A DNA stretch of 64,000 nucleotides from Rhizobium sp. Root708 (lineage in GTDB: Bacteria > Pseudomonadota > Alphaproteobacteria > Rhizobiales > Rhizobiaceae): contig NZ_LMHV01000008.1 in the NCBI RefSeq assembly GCF_001429725.1, positions 61,604 to 125,603 of the forward strand, written 5' to 3'. Both the position numbers and the translations under genes were made by a program. The notes beneath the pieces are model-generated. The model saw nothing but the letters and a program-made list of their open reading frames with translations. It was not told where the DNA came from and ran no database searches. Shown here in pieces: positions 38,449 through 46,442 of this stretch (its first letter is position 1; each line of letters starts with the position of its first letter).

Positions 38449-38605
38449 GATCGGCAGATTGATTGTGGCAACGCCTGCCTGTCATCCCCATGTTTTGATC
38501 TTCGCCTTATAGCACTCTGCTCTCGCAGCCATTGGAACAGCACACGATGTCGTCAAAATCGCTTCATAAAACGACGATAAACAAATCCCTCCCAAGGAGA
38601 TTGTA

Positions 38606-39091
38606 ATGGCAAAACTCTGGACAAACAGCCGTGGGCCGATCGCGGCCGGCGACATCGATGTCCGACGCGCAGATGCGATCAATGCGCTGCTCGTCAGTCC
38701 GCTTGAGATCCTGCCCAAGGCACCGGGCGACCCGGTTCGTCCACTTGCTGTCGGAATCTGGCACGAGATACGGCCGTTGCTGAAGCCGGGCATGGGCACC
38801 ACAATCCTGCGGAAAGCGATGGGCAGCTACCTGCATTCCAAGCGCTATTATCTTGCCAGCGCCCAGCCCGATGCGATGCGCCACGACGTCGATGGACGGC
38901 CCGTCGGGGAAATTTCGGACCAGGATCGCCTCGCCGCGCAGGAGAGTTTCCTGACGCTCCTGAAGCGGGAGGGCAAGGAAGCGCCGGAGTCGGCCGGGGC
39001 CTCCGTGGTCATCGCCGCGCCAAGCAAGGCGGACTTGATCCGTGCAGCGCTCCTAAAGCGTCGCGAACCTTCGCACGCACAAACTAGCTGA
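38606..39091 (+). CDS. ProQ/FinO-domain RNA-binding protein
   Basis: A 161-residue protein. The central part (about 40-125) shows the ProQ/FinO fold pattern: LAVGIWHEIRPLLKPGM, ILRKAMGSYLHSKRYYL and then RHDVDGRPVGEISD. AAGGAG precedes the ATG. The N-terminus is short and the C-terminus is Lys/Arg-rich, likely helping RNA contact. Such proteins bind structured small RNAs and mRNA 3' ends, and on plasmids (FinO) they control transfer. It is divergent from the exonuclease gene across 157 bases and followed closely by a convergent kinase gene. Confidence 0.8.
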   Translation: MAKLWTNSRGPIAAGDIDVRRADAINALLVSPLEILPKAPGDPVRPLAVGIWHEIRPLLKPGMGTTILRKAMGSYLHSKRYYLASAQPDAMRHDVDGRPVGEISDQDRLAAQESFLTLLKREGKEAPESAGASVVIAAPSKADLIRAALLKRREPSHAQTS

Positions 39092-39107
39092 TGGCGATCG
39101 GCCCTTG

Positions 39108-40577
39108 CTACTGCGATCGCAAGACCAGATCGCGGTTGAACGCTTCAAGCTGGCGGTAAAGTTCGCGATACTTTTCGTAGCCGTAGGCATAGCGCTCAGC
39201 GAGCGACGGGTTCGGCTCGAATGTGCGTTCGGTCACGACAAGTTGAGCGGCTGCATCGGCCAACGACGGAAACACCGAGGCAGCGGCGCCGGCAAGGACC
39301 GCGGCGCCTAGGACACCGGCATCCAGATTCTTGCGTCGATGCAGGGGTTTCCCGAGAACATCCGCCCGGATCTGGCACCAGACATCCGATCCCATGCCAC
39401 CGCCCGCAGAACTCAGAATCTGAGGCACGACACCCGCCGATCGCTGCAGACTGTCGAGCGCCATTCGCACCGAAAATGCTACCCCCTCCATCATGGAAAC
39501 AGTGAACTCCGCCGGTCCCATGGCCGAATCTATACCGGAGAAGGACGCGCGCGCGTGGATATTCCATACGGGCGCCCGTTCGCCCTGCAAGTGCGGAAGA
39601 AACACCGGCATCATCTGGTGCCTGTCCACCTGCGCCGCCAAAGCCGAGAGTTCGGTTGGCGATCGTCCGAGCAAGGTTGAAAGCCATGCCATGGATGCGC
39701 CACCGGCCTGGGTCGGCGCGGCATGGAGCGTTATCGCTTCGCAGCGAGGAAAGGCAATGACACCCGGCTCCGGGTTCCTTTCCCCTGAAATGATGCCGAG
39801 GACCTCGCTGGTCCCGCTGAGATAGAAGCCGTCCCCCTCCCGGATCGCGCCGCATCCAAACAATCCGGACCACGCATCCATGGTCGCAACGGCCATCGGG
39901 GTACCCGAGGCCGGCATCCCCGGCTTGATGCGTCCAGCGATCGATGTGAACGCGGAGATCGGCGCCAGACGTTCGGCTGCTCCGTCAACGAGGCCAATCA
40001 GGCTATCGATGTATCGCAGATCCCGATCAACGACGCCGAAAGACGTCATCGGGTCGGCGACAGCTTTTCCGGTCAGCTGCAGGATGCAGTAATCCTTTGG
40101 CGACATCACCCAGCGGGTTTTTTGCCAAACGTCGGGGCGGTAGCGTTTCACCCATTCCATCCGCGAAAGGACATGGCTGGCGTCAACAGGCAGCGGTGCT
40201 CCCCACCACTTGATCTTGTCCTGCTCGGTGACCTGCGCATCGAGTTCAGCTGCCACCTCGGCACAACGACCATCCTGCCAGATGATTGCAGGCATCAGCA
40301 CCTCGCCGTCAGCGGCGACGAACACGTGGCTATTGACGTGGGAACACAGACCGATCGCCTGCAATTGTCCGGGCGCAAGCCCGTCGCTCAATTCCTGCAA
40401 CGCTGCCTGGACGTGCACCATCCAGTCGTCGGGGTCCTGTTCGACGGCGTGGGGCGCCTGGCGCCTTGTTGGGTAATGCCTGGCGTAGCTGCGTTCGACA
40501 TTGCCACGCATGTCGAAGCGCGCAGCCTTTACGGCCGTCGTTCCCACGTCGATACCGATCAGCATTGGCCCGCTCAC
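39108..40577 (-). CDS. FGGY-family carbohydrate kinase (xylulokinase-like)
   Basis: A 489-residue sugar kinase with N-terminal motif LIGIDVGTTAVKAARFD, ATMDAWSGLFGCG with the catalytic Asp, and C-terminal LSSAGGGMGSDVWCQIRADV. The GTG start at 40577 has GGAG eight bases upstream; an ATG four codons later is the alternative. It diverges from a ribose-type transporter across 164 bases, so the kinase probably phosphorylates that transporter's substrate (a pentulose, hexulose or related sugar). Substrate not readable. Confidence 0.85.
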   Translation of the reverse strand: MSGPMLIGIDVGTTAVKAARFDMRGNVERSYARHYPTRRQAPHAVEQDPDDWMVHVQAALQELSDGLAPGQLQAIGLCSHVNSHVFVAADGEVLMPAIIWQDGRCAEVAAELDAQVTEQDKIKWWGAPLPVDASHVLSRMEWVKRYRPDVWQKTRWVMSPKDYCILQLTGKAVADPMTSFGVVDRDLRYIDSLIGLVDGAAERLAPISAFTSIAGRIKPGMPASGTPMAVATMDAWSGLFGCGAIREGDGFYLSGTSEVLGIISGERNPEPGVIAFPRCEAITLHAAPTQAGGASMAWLSTLLGRSPTELSALAAQVDRHQMMPVFLPHLQGERAPVWNIHARASFSGIDSAMGPAEFTVSMMEGVAFSVRMALDSLQRSAGVVPQILSSAGGGMGSDVWCQIRADVLGKPLHRRKNLDAGVLGAAVLAGAAASVFPSLADAAAQLVVTERTFEPNPSLAERYAYGYEKYRELYRQLEAFNRDLVLRSQ

Positions 40578-40741
40578 AACTGTCTCCGTCCGCACCGTCT
40601 GAAATGGCCCATCCTTAGCTGCGCAAGATGTCGATGACAATCTGCGACAAGCCGACTGTGTCACTCTATTGAAATGAACATCGAGCTCGGCTAACGTCCC
40701 GCACCTATTAGAGAAATCAAAAGATATGGGCGGGGACCTGG

Positions 40742-41668
40742 ATGACTTCCATTTCGAAAATCGGTGCTGTGGCGGGAGCTCTTGCTGCACTCTTCATGGC
40801 TGACGCAGCCAACGCGGCTGGCAAGATCGCCGTGATCACGCCTTATCTCTCTCAACCGGGCACGCAGTTTTACGTCGAGGCGTTCCAGGAAGAAGCGAAG
40901 GCCAACGGTTGGGACGTGAACGTCATCGACACGAAAGGCGATGTCGCCGCAGCGATCAGCCGCATCGAGGATGTGAGCACGCAGAAGGTTGACGCGATCG
41001 TCATCAACGTCGATCCGGCGCAGGTTGCCGCCGGCCTTGAAACCGCCAAGTCTGATGGAATACCGGTCTTCGGGATGGACGCTGGAGCCAGCCCGCTTTT
41101 GGTGACGAACGTTACCTCGAACGGTTACGCGATGGCCGCCGATACCGCCGCCTACACGGCGAACCGTATCAATGGCAAGGGCAACGTCGTGATGTTCGTT
41201 TTCGACGCCTTTCCGCCGGTTCAGGCGCGCGGCGTGATCGCGGACACGATCTTCAAGAACAATCCTGACATCAAGGTCGTCGAGCGCGTGACGCCTGACG
41301 TCTCGGACGGCGGCATCGCCGACTCGCGCGCCAAGATGGAAGCCATCCTGACAGCCCATCCCGAAAAGGGATCGATCTCGGCGGTATGGGCCGCTTGGGA
41401 CCAGCCTGCTCTCGGTGCATTGCAGGCAATCGAAGCAGCCGGTCGCCAGGATGAAGGCATCGTGATCACCGGTATCGACGCAAACCCGCAGGCCCGCGAC
41501 GCGATCGCCAAGGGAAGCAATTTCGAAGCCTCGATGGCTCAGGATTTCAAGGGCATCGGCCGCGCCACCGCAGACGCGGTGAAGCGCCACTTGGCCGGCG
41601 AAAAGATCAAGCAGAGCGTGATCTACGTACCGACGAAGCTCGTTACCTCGGCAAACGCCAAGGAATGA
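40742..41668 (+). CDS. Ribose-type ABC transporter substrate-binding protein
   Basis: A 308-residue exported protein with signal peptide ending ANAAG (about residue 23) and then a type I binding fold (KIAVITPYLSQPGTQFYVEA, DAIVINVDPAQVAAGLE, VFGMDAGASP). GGGGAC precedes the start. It is the first gene of a three-gene transporter whose ATPase start overlaps this stop by four bases; no hairpin follows, unlike three other binding-protein genes here. The ligand could be a sugar or a nucleoside, given the enzymes nearby. Confidence 0.9.
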   Translation: MTSISKIGAVAGALAALFMADAANAAGKIAVITPYLSQPGTQFYVEAFQEEAKANGWDVNVIDTKGDVAAAISRIEDVSTQKVDAIVINVDPAQVAAGLETAKSDGIPVFGMDAGASPLLVTNVTSNGYAMAADTAAYTANRINGKGNVVMFVFDAFPPVQARGVIADTIFKNNPDIKVVERVTPDVSDGGIADSRAKMEAILTAHPEKGSISAVWAAWDQPALGALQAIEAAGRQDEGIVITGIDANPQARDAIAKGSNFEASMAQDFKGIGRATADAVKRHLAGEKIKQSVIYVPTKLVTSANAKE

Positions 41669-43179
41669 ACGCTCCAGTTCTCGAGACCCGCAAGCTTTCC
41701 AAGAGCTATGCGGGTGTCCCTGCTTTGAAGGACGGATCCCTCGCCATTGCCCGTGGCGAGGTCCATGCGTTGATGGGTGAGAACGGCGCGGGCAAATCCA
41801 CACTGATCCGCATCCTAGCCGGCGCGACAAGGCCCGACGGCGGCGCGATTTTTGTGGATGGCGCAGAGGTCTCGATCGAGCATCCCTCCCAATCACGCCG
41901 TCTCGGGCTTCGCTTCATCCATCAAGAATTGAGCGTCATTCCCGAGCTGTCGGTCGCCGAGAACCTTTTCCTGGGCAGGCCGTATCCCCGCAGGTTCGGC
42001 ATTTTTGCCGACTGGCGAGAACTCAACAGGCAAGCATCCAAGGCCCTCGACGCATTGGATATCGGCCACATCGTTCCCAATCGAAAGATGGCGCGTCTCT
42101 CGCTCGGCGACCAGATACTGGTCAAGATCGCTGCGGCCTTCCTGGACGAGGATGGTGAAGCCGCGCGAGTTTACGTCATGGACGAGCCGACCGCAGCGCT
42201 CACTAGCGAGGAGTCTGAACGACTGTTCAAAGTCATTGCCGGACTGACGGCAAGAGGACGCAGCATCGTCTATGTCTCCCACAGGATGGACGAAGTGATG
42301 CGAATCGCCGACAGGGTGAGCGTGTTGCGCGATGGAGAAACCGTGGCCACCCGTGCCATCTCCGGCATCTCCAAGGCCGAGATGATCGAGATGATGACGG
42401 GCCGCCAGATCGCCGACGCCTATCCCCCGCGCCAAGCCACCGCGACATCGGGTACCGCGTTACGCCTTGCTGCCGCGAGTTCGTCGTCTGCTCACGATAT
42501 CTCGTTTGACCTGCATGCCGGCGAGATTCTCGGCATCACCGGTCTGTCGGGCGCCGGCCAGAGCGACATCCTGCGCCTTGTGATCGGAGCGGACAAGCGC
42601 ACCGGCGGCGGCATCGAACTTGACGGCCGGCCTCTTGCGGGCGGCACGCCAGCCACGCGCTGGGCAGATGGAATTGCCTATGTCCCGCGTGAACGGCGGC
42701 GTGAAGGTCTGCTGCCGCGAGGCTCAGTAGCCGACAATACGGTTCTTGCCCATCTCAGAACGCTTAGCCGGGCAGGCATCCTGCGCAACCGCCGCGCCGA
42801 ACTCAAGAAATCCGCCGATATTGCCTCACGCGTGAAACTCAAGTCCACTGGCGCCAAGCAGCCCGTCTTCCAGCTTTCCGGTGGCAACCAGCAAAAGGTC
42901 GTGCTGGCGCGCGCCATTCTCGGCGCCCCGCGTGTCCTCCTGTTGGACGAACCGACACGCGGCGTCGACGTCGCGGCAAAATTCGATATTCACACGCTCG
43001 TCAGAGAACTCGCTGCGAGCGGCGTTGGCATTCTGCTCGCTTCCTCCGACTTGTCGGAACTGATCGGGATGACCGATCGCATTCTTGTCATGCGCGAAGG
43101 ACGCCAAGTCGCCATCGTGCCAACCGATGGCCTCACCCAGACGAGATTGCTGGCGCTCTCGTTCGGCGAACCCGCCTGA
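41665..43179 (+). CDS. Ribose-type ABC transporter ATP-binding protein, two ABC domains
   Basis: A 504-residue tandem ATPase. Domain 1 has Walker A GENGAGKSTLIRILAG, a weak signature LSLGDQILVKIAAA and Walker B YVMDEPTAAL. Domain 2 has the degenerate Walker A GLSGAGQSDILRL, signature LSGGNQQKVVLARAI and LLLDEPTRGVD. Normal for CUT2-type importers. It overlaps the binding-protein gene and lies 19 bases from the permease gene. Confidence 0.92.
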   Translation: MNAPVLETRKLSKSYAGVPALKDGSLAIARGEVHALMGENGAGKSTLIRILAGATRPDGGAIFVDGAEVSIEHPSQSRRLGLRFIHQELSVIPELSVAENLFLGRPYPRRFGIFADWRELNRQASKALDALDIGHIVPNRKMARLSLGDQILVKIAAAFLDEDGEAARVYVMDEPTAALTSEESERLFKVIAGLTARGRSIVYVSHRMDEVMRIADRVSVLRDGETVATRAISGISKAEMIEMMTGRQIADAYPPRQATATSGTALRLAAASSSSAHDISFDLHAGEILGITGLSGAGQSDILRLVIGADKRTGGGIELDGRPLAGGTPATRWADGIAYVPRERRREGLLPRGSVADNTVLAHLRTLSRAGILRNRRAELKKSADIASRVKLKSTGAKQPVFQLSGGNQQKVVLARAILGAPRVLLLDEPTRGVDVAAKFDIHTLVRELAASGVGILLASSDLSELIGMTDRILVMREGRQVAIVPTDGLTQTRLLALSFGEPA

Positions 43180-43198
43180 TTTTCCCGAGGACATTAAA

Positions 43199-44164
43199 GT
43201 GATCCGCACTATTCGCAGATATGGAACCCTGATCGGCATCATCGCCGTCATCCTGTTCTTCTGGATAAACATCCCCGATACGTTCATGACGGCGCGCAAC
43301 TGGCTGAACATATCGCAGCAGGTTTCCATGCTTGCCGTTACCGCCTTCACCATGACGATCGTGATGGCGATGGGTGACTTCGATCTGTCTGTCGGCTCGA
43401 TGGCCAGTCTTTCCGGGATCGTCGCGGCGCTTGCCTTCAAGGCCGGCGTACCGGTGCCGGCCGCTATCATCCTGGCCCTCGGCGTCGGCGTGCTCGGTGG
43501 CCTGATCAATGGTGCGCTTGTCAGCTACGTCGGCATTCTCCCCTTTGTCGCGACCTTGGGAACGCTTACGATATTCTCCGGCTTCGCATTCCTGATCAGC
43601 GGCGGCAAAACCATCTTCGGCACCGATATTCCGTCAAGTTTCAGCGGCTTTGCCCGCAGCGGGATTCCGCTGTTTCCCGCCGGTGAGCAATGGGTTTCTC
43701 TGCCCTATCTGACATTTCTCGCGCTGATCGTTTTGCTCGTCGTGTGGCTTCTCCTCGAGCACACGGTCTACGGTCGCCGGCTGTACGCGATCGGCGGCAA
43801 CACCGAAGCTGCCCGGTTGGCGGGAGTGAGAGTCCGCTTCCTCCGCTTCTCGGCTTTTGGGCTGACCGGGCTCGGGGCGGCGGCAGCCGGCCTGATGTAT
43901 GCCAGCCGTGTCGCGTCAGCCAATCCGACACAGGGCAGCGGCCTGATGCTCTCGGCAATTGCCGCCGTGTTCCTGGGCATGACGATGAGTGAAGAGGGTG
44001 AGCCGCGCGTGCTTGCGACGTTTTTCGGGGTACTCATTCTCGGTGTGCTCGATAACGGCCTCACCCAGATGAGCGTCGATTCCTACGTGCGTGAAATTCT
44101 CGTCGGCACGATCATCGTTCTCGCCGTGGCATCGTCCAGCCTGAGCAAGCTCGAACAGAGATAA
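43199..44164 (+). CDS. Ribose-type ABC transporter permease
   Basis: A 321-residue membrane protein with about nine hydrophobic segments, the signature GDFDLSVGSMASLSGI and the coupling segment NTEAARLAGVRV. The GTG at 43199 is used as start: GAGGA lies nine bases upstream, and the only longer frame overlaps the ATPase gene by about 95 bases. It completes the CUT2-type importer. Confidence 0.9.
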   Translation: MIRTIRRYGTLIGIIAVILFFWINIPDTFMTARNWLNISQQVSMLAVTAFTMTIVMAMGDFDLSVGSMASLSGIVAALAFKAGVPVPAAIILALGVGVLGGLINGALVSYVGILPFVATLGTLTIFSGFAFLISGGKTIFGTDIPSSFSGFARSGIPLFPAGEQWVSLPYLTFLALIVLLVVWLLLEHTVYGRRLYAIGGNTEAARLAGVRVRFLRFSAFGLTGLGAAAAGLMYASRVASANPTQGSGLMLSAIAAVFLGMTMSEEGEPRVLATFFGVLILGVLDNGLTQMSVDSYVREILVGTIIVLAVASSSLSKLEQR

Positions 44165-44259
44165 CTGCCGGGTTCAGACCAGGCGCGACATCTGGGCCGC
44201 CATGCCGCTTCATGGTATGCAGAAACACAAACTGACGTATACCCGAAGCAGGCAATGAC

Positions 44260-44955
44260 ATGTCCTCAAATTCCGACCGCGTCGAAGCCGCCTATCTCGC
44301 ACTTCGACGTGCCATCATCGAACAGGCGCTGAAGGCTGGCACAAAGCTCCCGGAAGACGAGATCGGGCGGCACTTTGCCATGAGCCGCACCCTTGTGCGA
44401 GCCGTTCTCGCTAAACTTCAGGCGCAGGGTTTGGTAGATACATTTCACAAGCGCACGGCAACCGTGGCACAGCCGAGCCTGGACGAAGCCCGCGAGGTGT
44501 TCGCGGTCCGACGCGCCCTCGAGCGTGAGGTCATCAAGACCGTAACCTCCAGATGGTCTCCCAGCATTGAGAACGCCTTGCGCAGCCATATCCAGGAGGA
44601 AGAACGCGCGCAGGCAACCGGCGACATCAGGCTATCGATGCGGCTCGCGGGTGAGTTCCATCTCAAATTGGCAGCGCTCGCCGGCAATAGTTTGCTGGAA
44701 CGCTATTTGCTGGAACTAGTGTCCCGCTGCTCCCTGATCCTCTCACTCTACGGCAGGCCGCATTCCAGCGCCTGTGCCATCAGCGAGCACTCCAATCTTG
44801 TTTTCGCATTGCGAGATGGAGATATCACGCGCGCCGAAGGATTGATGGACGAGCACTTGGCCTCGGTTGAAGCGAGGGCGTTGCTGGACGACAAGGGCAA
44901 GGACGCGCCTGATCTAGCGACGGTCCTCTCCCGATATGGTGGCGGCAGCAACTAA
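44260..44955 (+). CDS. GntR-family regulator, FCD/FadR subgroup
   Basis: A 231-residue protein with an N-terminal winged helix (LPEDEIGRHFAMSRTLVRAV) and a helical FCD ligand domain (about 80-220) including FHLKLAALAGNSLLERYL and the metal-binding type histidine in ISEHSNLV. It stands between the transporter genes and the amidohydrolase operon, all on the + strand. The repeats at 44972-45005 just downstream are plausible targets, so it probably controls the operon that follows and perhaps the transporter. Confidence 0.88.
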   Translation: MSSNSDRVEAAYLALRRAIIEQALKAGTKLPEDEIGRHFAMSRTLVRAVLAKLQAQGLVDTFHKRTATVAQPSLDEAREVFAVRRALEREVIKTVTSRWSPSIENALRSHIQEEERAQATGDIRLSMRLAGEFHLKLAALAGNSLLERYLLELVSRCSLILSLYGRPHSSACAISEHSNLVFALRDGDITRAEGLMDEHLASVEARALLDDKGKDAPDLATVLSRYGGGSN

Positions 44956-44971
44956 CTGCCGCTTTTTGCAT

Positions 44972-45005
44972 CTTGTATACATAATATTGCCTATCTTGTA
45001 GACAT
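44972..45005 (+). promoter_or_regulatory. Repeated CTTGTA(T/G)ACAT operator candidate
   Basis: CTTGTATACAT at 44972-44982 and CTTGTAGACAT at 44995-45005, one mismatch, 23 bases apart (about two helical turns). The first holds the palindrome TGTATACA. This matches the T-GT-N-AC-A style of FadR-subgroup GntR operators. It lies about 110 bases upstream of a sigma-54-like promoter. Confidence 0.5.
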
Positions 45006-45110
45006 GATCTATCTCCTCGTCTTGCAACGATGAGCGTCCAAGCGTGCCTTGTTCGCGCAAAAGGGCCGTTTACGGCCATCCGATCGCGCAATCTCGGCGA
45101 CAGCGGCGTT

Positions 45111-45126
45111 TGGCATCCATCTTGCA
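45111..45126 (+). promoter_or_regulatory. Sigma-54 (RpoN)-like promoter of the amidohydrolase operon
   Basis: TGGCATCCATCTTGCA has GG at 45112-45113 and GC at 45124-45125 with exactly 10 bases between, matching TGGCAC-N5-TTGCA except for one base. The predicted start is near 45137, about 106 bases upstream of the first gene. The enhancer-binding protein is not identified. Confidence 0.5.
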
Positions 45127-45242
45127 ATGCTGAAACCAGAACCGCTTGCCGTGCGCAACGATGCGTCAACCGCAATCGAGCTTGCATATGGCAGCGGTAT
45201 GCGTCGTCGTTCCCAGCAGTGCGACGCAATGAAGGAAAAGAG

Positions 45243-46442
45243 ATGACCCGCGAGACAATTTTCACCAACGCAAGACTCGCCGACGGATCGCACGTCGATC
45301 TGGTTGTCACGGAAGGAAGTTTTACCGCGATCGTCCCGGCCGGCTCCGCCACCGCATTAGGCCAGGCGGTCGATCTCGACAAGGCGCTCATCGTGCCGGG
45401 TTTCGTCGAGGGGCACATCCACCTCGACACCAGCTTCTATGGTGACGCCTGGATACCGCACAAGCCCTGTACCAATGGCTTTGACGTGCATGAGCGCGCG
45501 GCATTTCAGGCCGAGAACATGGCCCGGTCCGCGCCAATGGCCGTGCGTGCGCGCAATCAACTCGATCTATGCATTGCAAACGGTTCGACGCAGATGCGCA
45601 GCCACGTGATGGTGGATGGCTCCGTTGGACTGAAATCGCTTGAGACGATTCTTGCGGTTCGCGAGGAGTACCGCGATCTGATCGACATTCAGCTCGTTGC
45701 CTTTCCGCAAAGCGGCATCCTGAAAAGTCCGGGCACACCGGAACTGTTGGACGAAGCGATCAAGCTCGGGGCTGATCTTGTCGGCGGACTTGATCCGGCG
45801 AGTTTCGATCGCGACGCTTCCGCACACCTCGATGTGGTCTTCGGCGTGGCCGAAAAACATGGGGTCGATATCGACATCCATCTGCATGACGCCGGCACGC
45901 TCGGTCTTTTCACGATCGAGGAGATCTGCCGTCGAACAAAGGCGCTTGGGATGGCCGGGCACGTTGCGATCAGCCACGCCTACGGTCTCGGCGACCTGGC
46001 GCCGGACCAGGCACGCAAGGCCGCGGAACTGATTGCCAAAAGTGGCGTCGCAATCATGACCAATGCACCCGGAAACCACAATTTTCCGCCGGTCGCGCTG
46101 CTGCGCAACGCCGGCGTTACCGTCTTCAGCGGAAGCGACAACATTCGCGATTCCTGGTGGCCATATGGAGATGGCGACATGCTCGGGCGTGCGATGATGA
46201 TCGGATATCGCTCGGGCTTCTACACCGATGACGAACTGGAAGCCGCTTTCGATACTGTGACCTATTCGGGTGCCCGCGCGCTTCGGCTGGAAGGATATGG
46301 CATAGCCGTTGGGGCTAAGGCGGATTTCGTCACGCTCCAGGCCGTGCATGTTCCGGAAGCCGTTGTTGCCGTTCCGAAGCCTCGCAAGGTGTTCAAGGGG
46401 GGGCGGCTGGTCGCTGAGAACGCAGCCGTTATCAGACAATGA
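45243..46442 (+). CDS. Cytosine-deaminase-like amidohydrolase (1)
   Basis: A 399-residue metal-dependent hydrolase of the amidohydrolase superfamily. Likely metal and active-site residues are in GHIHLD (about residue 60), DIHLHD, ISHAYGL and SGSDNIRDSWWPYGDGDM, the last resembling the HDD...DPWYPLG region of E. coli CodA. It therefore probably deaminates or opens an N-heterocycle. The start at 45243 is preceded by AAGGA. Its stop overlaps the next start by three bases. The true substrate is unknown and is probably not plain cytosine, since the operon has a second paralogue and a gamma-glutamyltransferase homologue. Confidence 0.82.
   Translation: MTRETIFTNARLADGSHVDLVVTEGSFTAIVPAGSATALGQAVDLDKALIVPGFVEGHIHLDTSFYGDAWIPHKPCTNGFDVHERAAFQAENMARSAPMAVRARNQLDLCIANGSTQMRSHVMVDGSVGLKSLETILAVREEYRDLIDIQLVAFPQSGILKSPGTPELLDEAIKLGADLVGGLDPASFDRDASAHLDVVFGVAEKHGVDIDIHLHDAGTLGLFTIEEICRRTKALGMAGHVAISHAYGLGDLAPDQARKAAELIAKSGVAIMTNAPGNHNFPPVALLRNAGVTVFSGSDNIRDSWWPYGDGDMLGRAMMIGYRSGFYTDDELEAAFDTVTYSGARALRLEGYGIAVGAKADFVTLQAVHVPEAVVAVPKPRKVFKGGRLVAENAAVIRQ

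Noticed and set aside
38534..38560. GGAAC upstream of the ProQ gene as an EcfG promoter
   Set aside because: No CGTT lies at 16-17 bases spacing.
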